This document shows, piece by piece, positions 7,777 through 14,056 of a stretch of DNA of 20,460 nt (position 1 is its first letter; each line of letters begins with the position of its first letter). This stretch comes from Candidatus Thorarchaeota archaeon (GTDB lineage: Archaea > Asgardarchaeota > Thorarchaeia > Thorarchaeales > Thorarchaeaceae): contig DAOWNS010000006.1 in the NCBI GenBank assembly GCA_030642465.1, positions 1-20,460 of the forward strand, read 5' to 3'. A program made the position numbers and the translations under genes. Below the pieces are notes generated by a model. It was given only the letters and a program-made list of their open reading frames with translations. It did no database searches and was not told the DNA's origin.

Positions 7777-8676
7777 ATGAATGTAAAACCTAGTCCTGCT
7801 CAAGTGAAGGCGGGCAAGATTGCAGCCAGGGTCCTTCGAAGCACCTGTGATGAGGCAAAGCCAGGGGCTTTGGTCCACACAATCTGTAGGATTGCTGAGA
7901 AGAAGATAATCAAGTTTGGCGGCATTCCTGCCTTTCCATGCAATATTTGCATAGACCAGATCGCTGCACACTACACATCACCCAAAGATGGTCGCGTAAG
8001 AATTCCAGATTCCGGTCTAGTGAAGGTTGACATAGGTGTACACATCGATGGATACATCGCCGATACTGCAAGAACTATCGATGTGGACGGCACGTTGGAG
8101 GGCTTCGTGGCAGCAACAGATGACGCACTGGATGAGGCAATCAATCTGATCAAGCCCGGATTACACCTTGGAGATGTGGGCAAGATGATTGAAAAAACAA
8201 TCAAGGCATATGGTCTCCGTCCTATCAAGAATCTCTCTGGCCACAGTTTGAAGCGGTACAAACTACACGCAGGGAAGACGGTGCCAAATGTCAAACGACG
8301 AGGGACTGAGAAAGTGGAGATTGGCGATTGCTATGCCATTGAGCCTTTCGCCACAAATGGGACCGGTACTGTGATAGATAGTGACTTTGTCTACATATTT
8401 GCGAACACGGGCATAAACGAGCCTCTTGAGGGGTTGACAGAGAAGCTTAGGCTGCATCTTCGGGAGCGCTACGGTCCGCTTCCTTTCGCATCACGTTGGA
8501 TAGGAACATCTGGCACGCAGATTGACATAGGTGATGGGCTCAAGGAGTTGCTAGCGGCCAAAGCAATCCAGGGGTATCCTGTGCAGGTTGAGAAGAAGGG
8601 CCGCCTAGTGGCCCAGTCTGAACACACAGTCTTCATTTCAAGTGAAGGCCCGATGATACTGACCAAATCAGATTAG
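7777..8676 (+). CDS. map: Methionine aminopeptidase, archaeal type II-like, paralogue 2
   Basis: A 299-residue second copy of the same M24 enzyme, with intact ligands D85 and D96 (KVDIGVHIDGYIADTA), H156 (LSGH), E189 (AIEPF) and E282 (SEHT) and the substrate-side H65. Differences from paralogue 1 include Q to S before the last ligand (QFEH versus QSEH) and extra cysteines at 24, 59 and 185. The KVDIGVHIDG segment is nearer the usual archaeal consensus than the KVDLGAHVNG of paralogue 1, hinting that this is the ancestral-like copy; that is inference. ATG 7777 follows a TATA-like element. The stop overlaps the convergent zinc-ribbon gene by three bases. Confidence 0.93.
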   Translation: MNVKPSPAQVKAGKIAARVLRSTCDEAKPGALVHTICRIAEKKIIKFGGIPAFPCNICIDQIAAHYTSPKDGRVRIPDSGLVKVDIGVHIDGYIADTARTIDVDGTLEGFVAATDDALDEAINLIKPGLHLGDVGKMIEKTIKAYGLRPIKNLSGHSLKRYKLHAGKTVPNVKRRGTEKVEIGDCYAIEPFATNGTGTVIDSDFVYIFANTGINEPLEGLTEKLRLHLRERYGPLPFASRWIGTSGTQIDIGDGLKELLAAKAIQGYPVQVEKKGRLVAQSEHTVFISSEGPMILTKSD

Positions 8677-9035
8677 AACCTGTGCTTTTCCGGTTCTTCT
8701 CTGACGACGTAAACGCCTTCTATTGTCATCTTTCCACTGCACTTGGGGCAATTCGCTTCCACGGGCTTGAGAATATAGTCGCCTTTCTCGTAGTCACGTA
8801 TCTCCTTGAAGTCGCACCCGTTACACCTGATCTCTGTGACTGTCGGAAGGGATGGGGTTTCTTCCTTCTTCTTTCTGCCCGCAGTCAATAAGCTGAATCC
8901 CAATGACATCACTACCAAGCCGACGACGAACAGAACAAACGATAGGTCTCCCACATTTGGGCCCATCCCATACATCAGAATCAAAGCCCCGCCAGCTGTC
9001 AAGGCCCCGCCAAGTATCTTAGAAATAATTCCCAT
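8673..9035 (-). CDS. Small membrane protein with C-terminal zinc ribbon
   Basis: A 120-residue protein not recognised as a named family. Two hydrophobic segments (about 5-24 and 30-51) form a helical hairpin, followed by a basic stretch RKKK at 54-57, which should face the cytoplasm. The C-terminal half contains a zinc-ribbon pattern, CNGC at 71-74 and CPKC at 96-99, with 21 residues between, and ends in a charged tail. It is therefore a membrane-anchored cytoplasmic zinc ribbon. The start lies 9 bp downstream of the DUF1512 stop, so the two membrane proteins are probably co-transcribed and may interact. It ends convergently within the stop of the second methionine aminopeptidase. Function unknown. 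Confidence 0.8.
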   Translation of the reverse strand: MGIISKILGGALTAGGALILMYGMGPNVGDLSFVLFVVGLVVMSLGFSLLTAGRKKKEETPSLPTVTEIRCNGCDFKEIRDYEKGDYILKPVEANCPKCSGKMTIEGVYVVREEPEKHRF

Positions 9036-9044
9036 GAAAACACC

Positions 9045-10166
9045 TCAGAGACCTATGCCAATTGTATTCCCGATGCCCACGAGGATTACCTTGTCCCCTG
9101 GCTTGGTCCTCTTCGTAATCGCGATCTTGATTCGTTCGATGACCTCAGGAAGCGAATCAAGTACTCGCTTGTCCATTACTCCAACAGCTGCTGCCTCATC
9201 TTCCTTGACCACTATTGCTTCGATGCCGATTCCGTGGTCAGTTGCAGCCTGTTCAATTGCGTGTTTCTCCGGCCCTAGGTCACCGATTGCCGCGCCGGTT
9301 CCCTCTGAAACTCGACCCATCTCTTCGCCCTCAAGTTTGAGTGCCGCGTCGACTGTAATTATTCGAGCTATCTTTCCCTTGTTATCTTCAACAATCTTCT
9401 TCACTGCAAAGCCGGGTTTGCCCACTGTTCCGCCGGGACCAGTAGCTCTCATGGCATAAACGGATCGCCCCTCAACTTCAATGGGATAGTAGCCCACTTC
9501 TTTGCTAACCTCATGAACATAGGTTTCAGGAGTTGCATCATACTCCCTCGCCAGCTTGGTGACGACTAGCGGACCAATGCCATCCCCAATTGGTTTCCCT
9601 AGAGAGAATGCTTCCATTGCGTCGGAGTATGCTTTGGCAAGACGCAGTAGCTCCGGCATTATCATCTGAACCTGCATTATCATGATTGTACTGCCAGTCT
9701 TCTTGCCAAGCAGGTAGAAGTGTCGCACAATCCGAAAGATTAGGCTCAATACCTGGGTCACTTCCAGAGTGTTCTCAAGATTCATTCTTTCACTGTCACT
9801 GGCATCCGGAGTTAGATCAGTGACAAACTCTTGGAAGCGATCTCTGCGTTGATCAAGAAGGTGGTCTAGACGCTTCAAGATTCCAGCTGGATCCAAATCT
9901 ACCGGCATGATAGTGAAATAGTCCAGCCATCGGTCAATTTCCTTGGCAACTGCCTCCTCTTCTGTGCCATGCTCTTTGAATGCGTCAATGGCAGATTGCC
10001 TAGATGAGATTGCCATGCGCTTTAGCTCTATCAGACCGGCTTCAATCTGCTTGAGCCATTGCCACACCTGTATTTTCTGGCCATAAAGGCTCATTATCAT
10101 GATGAAGGCAAAGAATACGAGGTTGAGTATCCAGCTAAAATCGCCTTCTGGCAGACCGATTTGCAT
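9045..10166 (-). CDS. DUF1512 family archaeal membrane-anchored protein
   Basis: A 373-residue protein matching the layout of DUF1512, an archaeal family of unknown function. One N-terminal membrane segment (about 10-30) is followed by a long helical region (about 35-190) that includes the family-like STIMIMQVQMIMPELLRLAKA. The C-terminal alpha/beta domain (about 195-373) is rich in conserved glycines, such as MRATGPGGTVGKPG and VILVGIGNTIGIGL. The latter looks like a phosphate- or nucleotide-binding turn, but that is a guess. The large domain is probably cytoplasmic. A TATA-like GGATTAAAG at 10190-10198 sits about 28 bp before ATG 10166, suggesting a leaderless transcript that continues into the zinc-ribbon gene 9 bp downstream. 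Confidence 0.75.
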   Translation of the reverse strand: MQIGLPEGDFSWILNLVFFAFIMIMSLYGQKIQVWQWLKQIEAGLIELKRMAISSRQSAIDAFKEHGTEEEAVAKEIDRWLDYFTIMPVDLDPAGILKRLDHLLDQRRDRFQEFVTDLTPDASDSERMNLENTLEVTQVLSLIFRIVRHFYLLGKKTGSTIMIMQVQMIMPELLRLAKAYSDAMEAFSLGKPIGDGIGPLVVTKLAREYDATPETYVHEVSKEVGYYPIEVEGRSVYAMRATGPGGTVGKPGFAVKKIVEDNKGKIARIITVDAALKLEGEEMGRVSEGTGAAIGDLGPEKHAIEQAATDHGIGIEAIVVKEDEAAAVGVMDKRVLDSLPEVIERIKIAITKRTKPGDKVILVGIGNTIGIGL

Positions 10167-10189
10167 GCCACATCAGACCAAAGGTTGTC

Positions 10190-10198
10190 CTTTAATCC
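10190..10198 (-). promoter_or_regulatory. Probable TATA box of the DUF1512 operon
   Basis: GGATTAAAG on the minus strand, centred about 28 bp from the ATG at 10166, the normal archaeal distance from TATA box to transcript start. It predicts a leaderless message. Confidence 0.45.
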
Positions 10199-10290
10199 TT
10201 GTGAACGATGCAAGAAAACGGGTAGTGGCTAGGACCAATCAGGTTCTTCCCTTGGCGACATCGGAGTGCCAATGTAGAATCTATTGAATT

Positions 10291-10308
10291 AATCAGAAAA
10301 GGGAAAAA
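10291..10308 (-). terminator. T-rich terminator of the 5S rRNA gene
   Basis: Immediately after the 5S 3' end the minus strand reads CATTTTTCCCTTTTCTG, two T-runs as used by archaeal RNA polymerase for termination. There is no hairpin apart from the 5S terminal stem itself. Confidence 0.6.
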
Positions 10309-10310
10309 TG

Positions 10311-10426
10311 TGCCAGCTCAAGGGCTTGTCACGGGCTCGCGCACCGCACATTTCCCTTGACGGACATCGGGCTTAACTTCTGAGATCGGAACGAGATCAG
10401 GTGAACCCCGACGCCTTTGGCCGGCA
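10311..10426 (-). rRNA. rrf: 5S ribosomal RNA
   Basis: The minus strand carries the hallmark internal 5S segment CCGATCTCAGAAGTTAAGC (helix III/loop C region). The ends pair: 5' TGCCGGC with 3' GCTGGCA, seven pairs including one G-U. These fix a 116-nt molecule, close to normal 5S length; the mature ends may differ by one or two bases. A TATA box GTTTAAAAC lies 25-33 bp upstream and T-runs follow the 3' end, so it is an independent transcription unit. No 16S or 23S gene is in the window, in line with unlinked 5S genes in TACK and Asgard archaea. It lies just downstream of an orphan tRNA 3' end on the same strand, separated by that fragment's T6 tract. Confidence 0.88.
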
Positions 10427-10450
10427 TCGTTCTCTGTCCGGTTACATTGC

Positions 10451-10459
10451 GTTTTAAAC
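10451..10459 (-). promoter_or_regulatory. TATA box of the 5S rRNA gene
   Basis: GTTTAAAAC on the minus strand, centred about 29 bp upstream of the 5S 5' end at 10426. This is the textbook archaeal spacing and the clearest promoter in the window. Confidence 0.65.
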
Positions 10460-10488
10460 CTTACCTTGGGTCAGCTGTGAGCGTGTCG

Positions 10489-10494
10489 AAAAAA
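10489..10494 (-). terminator. T6 terminator after the orphan tRNA 3' end
   Basis: The minus strand reads TTTTTT 11 nt past the encoded CCA of the tRNA fragment, just before the 5S promoter. A terminator at the normal place suggests that a full tRNA gene once ended here, or that the fragment is still transcribed. Confidence 0.45.
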
Positions 10495-10505
10495 GACCCC
10501 AAGGA

Positions 10506-10530
10506 TGGTGGGGCGAGTGGGATTCGAACC
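10506..10530 (-). tRNA. Orphan tRNA 3' end (T-loop, acceptor strand, CCA); 5' part not found
   Basis: Read on the minus strand: GG, then TTCGAAT (a perfect T-loop), CCCAC (3' half of the T-stem), TCGCCCC (acceptor 3' strand), A (discriminator) and CCA. A T6 tract follows. The bases before the loop (CTTGG) pair with only three of the five T-stem bases, so the tRNA sequence breaks off at or just before position 52/53. The matching 5' acceptor strand GGGGCGA is not found on the minus strand upstream in this window. The stop codon of the 862-codon gene lies three bases away. It could be the 3' exon of a tRNA with a very large intron, the 3' half of a split (trans-spliced) tRNA, a tRNA truncated by insertion, or an attachment-site remnant. 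Identity cannot be assigned. Confidence 0.6.
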
Positions 10531-10533
10531 AAG

Positions 10534-13122
10534 TCATTCATCCTCAATCCACCATTTCTCCAGATCAATTCCATTATTGGCAAACTCATCATGAATTCTT
10601 CTTCTCAAGGACGCTCTCATTATCTTCCTTTTCTTCACGTCATTGGGAGGAGCTACCATGGCTAGCTTCATAGCTTCATGGATGTTGGCTGTTCTTGCCA
10701 CCCAACTAACAGAAACCCTAGCAGTCTTTTGATGGTATCTAATCGAGTAGGGCGAAACCACCACCTTGACTCCAAGACTCTCAGCAATACGTTTTTCATT
10801 ATTGATTAGGTTGTTTGGATTCTTGAGAATCTTCTTCTCCAATTCTGCTGCTATCTGAGCAATTTGGTGGGATTTCCCTTTCAACTCAATTAGCTTGCCC
10901 ATCGAAAGCCGCCGACAGTTTTTTCCTGGTTTACCATGTTCAATGATAAGACTCGCTTCCTCCTGACTAATGATTGGAAACGCCCCAAACTTTCCGGTTT
11001 TGTTACCAGGATGCAATGCATGTGAGTGCGTCCAAGACATCCTGCTTGATTTGACTGTGCCATCTTGTGGAATCAGTTCTTCCATAAATGCACCTGATGC
11101 TCTCCATGAGCTTTCAATAAGTGCAGGGTCAAATCCTGAATTTTGAACAGTCTTGTCACTTGGTGATAGTGACCAATACTGCAACGCTTTACCTATGGGA
11201 CTTGGAAAGCATGAAGTATAGACGTTATCTCTTTCAATGTAGACAGGTTTCAATTCAATGTCCCCAAATTCCTTGAGAATCCTCTCAACGATTCTAATGC
11301 GTTCAATCTCAGGTTCGAAGTACTCGATTGCTCCATTTGGTCTAAGATAACAATCACTGACAACTATTGCGACAATACGTGCCACTAGGATTCTCAAATC
11401 CTCCCCATCAGGGAATTTTGGATTCCTGATGCCTCCCTGTCCATTGTGGCCAGTAATCTTTGATATGCGTCCCTTAAAGTCAGCTAGAACCCTGCCCGAA
11501 AGGTCAACGAGCAGAGACAAAGAATCTCCGCGAACGCGATTGTACCTTTTATTGATGAAAGATATATCGCTAGATTTCGATGTCATTTGAGGAAGCAGGT
11601 CGTTCAGATGTTCTATGGTGCTGCAAACTCCTCCTTTCCTCGTCCCCTCTAATACTCCCTTCATCTCGGCCATGAATCTCGCCAATTCATCCTTATCATT
11701 GAAGTAGAAGAATTGGGTGCCATAAGCATTAATTAGCCTCATAGGGGTTAGATCCGGTTTCCAAATGTAGAGTCTGCCATCTACAAAGCCCAGTCGAAGG
11801 CGACCATCGTCCTTTTCGAAACCCAATCTTTCTCTCACTGCCTGTTCCAATGAATTCCGACTCAATTGGAATAGGTGCTCCAAGTTTTCGAAATGCTCAG
11901 GTGTCACACCCAAATCACTTCGGAAATCTGAATAGAACACCCGTGATGTAGAATTCGGAAGGCTCTTGCAGAGTTGCTCAACTACGTCAATCAATCCATC
12001 ATAGGTCCACTTCTTATTTCGAGTCCTTAACGAAATTTCCTGAACTCTGGATTGTGGAATTTTATGAAGTCCTCCAAATGTTGTTCTTGATTGTGCTTCA
12101 ATTGAATCATCATCAATGCTTTCTCGGTGACTTGCGAAGTCTTCGTGCTCAGCCCATTCACTCATGATACGTTCCTGCTCAAATCGACGTAGCTTTGCGA
12201 TCACCTGCGGTCCCTGTCCACTCCTCCATTTTACAATCCGGTCCTTGGAAACTCTATAAATCTCAGCTAATTCCAATTGAGTCCTAGACCAGTCATCCTT
12301 AACCTCGAAGTACTTCTCACAATTCTCGTAACTGTCTTGCTGCAAAACTGGGTATTCCTGAAGTAACCTCTTGACATCCTCCATGGACTTGATGGGGACC
12401 TCTGGAGGGCCTTCATTTGATATTTCGAATAGCCTTCTAAGTTCAAAACCTTCAAGCAATTCCAAGAGCTTCGGTAGGTTCTCTTCGCTGCTCCAATCGA
12501 ATGCTCTAGACAACGACAGACCATGTTCTTCTGCAAATTTGGATACGTCCACATCGTCCCTTTGAAGGGCTTCCTGCAGGGTGAAAAATACTCTAACCTC
12601 GCTATGCGCCTTGTCAAAACTCTTCTTCAACCTCAATTTGGGATGGTACTTGAGAGCCACTTCATACTCCTTCCGGGTCTTGAGGATTGGATTCCTCCGT
12701 CGGGTACTATTGGCACCTAAGTCTAGATCAGCTTCCCCCTTCTCCATTACTGTATTTACTCCATTTCGTTTCATTCGCCCTTCCCGTTGTTTCTCAGCTA
12801 ACACGTTAATTAGCTGGGGGCGGCCCTCATCTCTGAGCCAACGGACTACTTTATCCATAGTGAGATTAAACCTCATAGCCAGCTCCTTGACTTCATCTAC
12901 CTTGAACCGTTCCTTACCTTGAATGATGAGCGTGGCAATCTTGCCCTGTCGCTTTGCTGCCATGACCTCTGTCCACGCTTTGACTTCGTCATAGTGCCAT
13001 TCGAAATGAGGGGCACTCCTCTTCCCCATATCTATCTCAAACAAGGACTCATACGACGAATCGCTTGCCGATAAACTCTGCAGCAGAGCACGTAAAGGCG
13101 AAAGCTTCTTATCAGCCTCCAC
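10534..13122 (-). CDS. LAGLIDADG-type homing-endonuclease-like protein with N-terminal HTH repeats
   Basis: An 862-residue protein. The C-terminal region has two degenerate LAGLIDADG-like motifs: VARIVAIVVSDCYL at about 580-593, with D590, and ASGAFMEELIPQDGTV at about 675-690, with D687. They are spaced about 95 residues apart, as in single-chain two-motif enzymes. The N-terminal third holds three similar helix-turn-helix-like units, recognisable by MDKVVRWLRDEGRPQLINVL (89-108), LSRAFDWSSEENLPKLLELL (204-223) and KDRIVKWRSGQGPQVIAKLR (293-312). Residues 360-575 are unassigned. The GTG at 13122 opens the longest frame; ATG at 13029 (residue 32) is a good alternative, with a TATA-like GTTTATC near 13070. 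Three bases separate the stop from an orphan tRNA 3' end, and the start faces an intron-bearing tRNA-Trp, which fits an intron- or tRNA-associated mobile gene. Coding use looks more A+T-rich than in the neighbours. No tyrosine-integrase signature is visible. The family call rests on motifs only. Confidence 0.6.
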   Translation of the reverse strand: MEADKKLSPLRALLQSLSASDSSYESLFEIDMGKRSAPHFEWHYDEVKAWTEVMAAKRQGKIATLIIQGKERFKVDEVKELAMRFNLTMDKVVRWLRDEGRPQLINVLAEKQREGRMKRNGVNTVMEKGEADLDLGANSTRRRNPILKTRKEYEVALKYHPKLRLKKSFDKAHSEVRVFFTLQEALQRDDVDVSKFAEEHGLSLSRAFDWSSEENLPKLLELLEGFELRRLFEISNEGPPEVPIKSMEDVKRLLQEYPVLQQDSYENCEKYFEVKDDWSRTQLELAEIYRVSKDRIVKWRSGQGPQVIAKLRRFEQERIMSEWAEHEDFASHRESIDDDSIEAQSRTTFGGLHKIPQSRVQEISLRTRNKKWTYDGLIDVVEQLCKSLPNSTSRVFYSDFRSDLGVTPEHFENLEHLFQLSRNSLEQAVRERLGFEKDDGRLRLGFVDGRLYIWKPDLTPMRLINAYGTQFFYFNDKDELARFMAEMKGVLEGTRKGGVCSTIEHLNDLLPQMTSKSSDISFINKRYNRVRGDSLSLLVDLSGRVLADFKGRISKITGHNGQGGIRNPKFPDGEDLRILVARIVAIVVSDCYLRPNGAIEYFEPEIERIRIVERILKEFGDIELKPVYIERDNVYTSCFPSPIGKALQYWSLSPSDKTVQNSGFDPALIESSWRASGAFMEELIPQDGTVKSSRMSWTHSHALHPGNKTGKFGAFPIISQEEASLIIEHGKPGKNCRRLSMGKLIELKGKSHQIAQIAAELEKKILKNPNNLINNEKRIAESLGVKVVVSPYSIRYHQKTARVSVSWVARTANIHEAMKLAMVAPPNDVKKRKIMRASLRRRIHDEFANNGIDLEKWWIEDE
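13105..13113 (+). promoter_or_regulatory. Weak candidate TATA element for tRNA-Trp
   Basis: CTTCTTATC is the only TATA-like patch ahead of tRNA-Trp. It is about 41 bp from the tRNA 5' end rather than the usual 26-30, so it would imply a leader of about 15 nt. It lies inside the longest reading of the divergent 862-codon gene, and would be intergenic if that gene starts at ATG 13029. Confidence 0.25.
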
Positions 13123-13166
13123 GTTTGCTCACATACCCGTTGCGGCATTGGGGACGTGGCCTAGTC

Positions 13167-13197
13167 AACGATATGGCGTGTCCATATGCGTCTAGAA
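13167..13197 (+). other. 31-nt noncanonical intron in the D-loop of tRNA-Trp
   Basis: The cuts TC^A and AA^C fall at the second/third base of two 3-nt bulges (TCA, AAC) flanking a 4-bp central helix, CTAG paired with CTAG. The intron interior folds as ACG-ATATGG, loop CGTGT, CCATAT-(G)-CGT, nine pairs with one bulged G. The outer helix is weak, so this is a relaxed bulge-helix-bulge. Joining the cuts restores AGTCCGGTA, a standard D-loop. Splicing would need an endonuclease with broad specificity, of the kind found in Crenarchaeota and some other archaea. Confidence 0.8.
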
Positions 13198-13218
13198 CGG
13201 TATGGCGACGGGCTCCAG

Positions 13219-13252
13219 ATCTTATGAAACTAAGGGGTCATAACGAAGAGTC
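13219..13252 (+). other. 34-nt canonical (37/38) intron of tRNA-Trp
   Basis: The cut after G37 (AG^A) and before A38 (TC^A) gives two 3-nt bulges, AGA and TCA. The outer helix is the anticodon stem ACGGG/CTCGT. The central helix pairs CTCC with AGAG (three pairs and a C-A mismatch). The inner helix is TC-TTATGA with TCATAA-(C)-GA. This is the usual archaeal bulge-helix-bulge at the usual place. At 34 nt it is far too short to hold the box C/D guide found in haloarchaeal tRNA-Trp introns. Confidence 0.85.
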
Positions 13253-13363
13253 ACTCGTCGATCCCGAGTTCGAATCTCGGCGTCCCCACCATCTCTTAAC
13301 CTTTCGCCGACGATAGATGTGCAGACAGATTTGATAATAAGCGGAAGTCATTCTTGAATTATC

Positions 13364-14050
13364 ATGAGCCCCAGCGATAGCAAACTTCACGGCATAGCCG
13401 GGATTGATGAGGCTGGCCGCGGTCCACTAATCGGCCCTCTTGTCGTTTGTGGAGCGCTTTTCGAGAAAGAAGCGATTCGCGATTTGAATGATTTGAGAGT
13501 GAAGGACTCAAAGATGTTGACTCCAAGGCGCCGAACGCAGCTATTAGAACCAATCAAAAGGCTTGCCAGCAAGATTGAATTGCGGTTCATATCAGCGTCT
13601 GAAATCGACAGGCTGAGAGAACAAAAAGTGAATCTGAATGAAATTGAAGTTCGTGCGTTTGTTTCTATTGCCCAAGCTCTGAAACCCTCCTCGCTCTATC
13701 TGGATGCTGCAGACGTCAAGGCCAAAAGATTCGGAATAGCGGTTTCCGAACGAAGCGGTCTGTCGAAGTTGCGGTGCAAAGTCGTGTCAGAACACAAAGC
13801 CGATTCGAAACACCCTGTTGTTTCTGCGGCTTCTATCGTGGCCAAGGTAGAGCGTGATGAAACCATCAAGCGTCTTCATGAGGAGTTTGGAGATTTCGGC
13901 TCTGGCTACCCATCAGATCCAAAGACTATCAGGTTCGTCCGGAACATCCTATCCGAGTCACGAGAAATGCCAAATATAATCAGGCACAGTTGGAAATCAG
14001 TCAACAGAATACGAGCTGAACTAAGAACTGACCAGTTGAGGCTCGGCTAA
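13364..14050 (+). CDS. rnhB: Ribonuclease HII
   Basis: A 228-residue RNase HII, which cuts the RNA strand of RNA/DNA hybrids and removes ribonucleotides from DNA. The catalytic acids are D15 and E16 in GIDEAGRGPLIGP, D114 in LYLDAAD and D147 in HKADSKHPVVSAASIVAK. The tyrosine-bearing turn FGSGYPSDPKT (about 178-188) is typical. Length is normal for archaea. ATG 13364 is the first start and puts the family core 10 residues in; AATTATC just upstream may be part of its promoter. It follows tRNA-Trp by 72 bp on the same strand and converges on the COG1395 gene with only 6 bp between the stops. Confidence 0.95.
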   Translation: MSPSDSKLHGIAGIDEAGRGPLIGPLVVCGALFEKEAIRDLNDLRVKDSKMLTPRRRTQLLEPIKRLASKIELRFISASEIDRLREQKVNLNEIEVRAFVSIAQALKPSSLYLDAADVKAKRFGIAVSERSGLSKLRCKVVSEHKADSKHPVVSAASIVAKVERDETIKRLHEEFGDFGSGYPSDPKTIRFVRNILSESREMPNIIRHSWKSVNRIRAELRTDQLRLG

Positions 14051-14056
14051 CTCAGT

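Larger units (their letters stand above)
13150..13291 (+). tRNA. trnW: tRNA-Trp (anticodon CCA) with two introns and encoded CCA
   Basis: Three exons, 13150-13166, 13198-13218 and 13253-13288, join to a 74-nt tRNA, followed by encoded CCA at 13289-13291. Acceptor GGGGACG pairs with CGTCCCC. The D-stem is GCCT/TGGC with a T-T mismatch at the base of the loop. The rebuilt D-loop AGTCCGGTA has the invariant GG. Anticodon stem ACGGG pairs with CTCGT (one G-U), with loop CTCCAGA and anticodon CCA at 13215-13217. The variable loop is CGATC. T-stem CCGAG/CTCGG encloses TTCGAAT. Discriminator is A. Neither intron can be left in without breaking the cloverleaf, and only the stated cuts restore it. The mature D-arm and anticodon loop resemble other archaeal tRNA-Trp. 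The intron at 37/38 is common in archaeal tRNA-Trp; the D-loop intron is not. Confidence 0.9.

Noticed and set aside
8806..9459. 217-codon plus-strand open frame
   Set aside because: Antisense to the zinc-ribbon and DUF1512 genes; proline/serine-rich shadow without motifs.
9465..9471. TCGCCCC (GGGGCGA on the minus strand) as the missing 5' acceptor strand for the orphan tRNA
   Set aside because: It is inside the DUF1512 coding sequence, downstream of the fragment, and not followed by a D-arm or anticodon arm. A second match near 1276 within DUF2096 fails the same way.
10534..13122. Large gene as a tyrosine integrase that used the tRNA 3' end as attachment site
   Set aside because: No R...HxxR...Y pattern is visible and no repeat of the tRNA 3' sequence is found at the other end near 13123-13149; the second tRNA there is a different one.
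13219..13252. Box C/D guide RNA inside the tRNA-Trp canonical intron, as in haloarchaea
   Set aside because: The intron is only 34 nt and has no RTGATGA or CTGA boxes.
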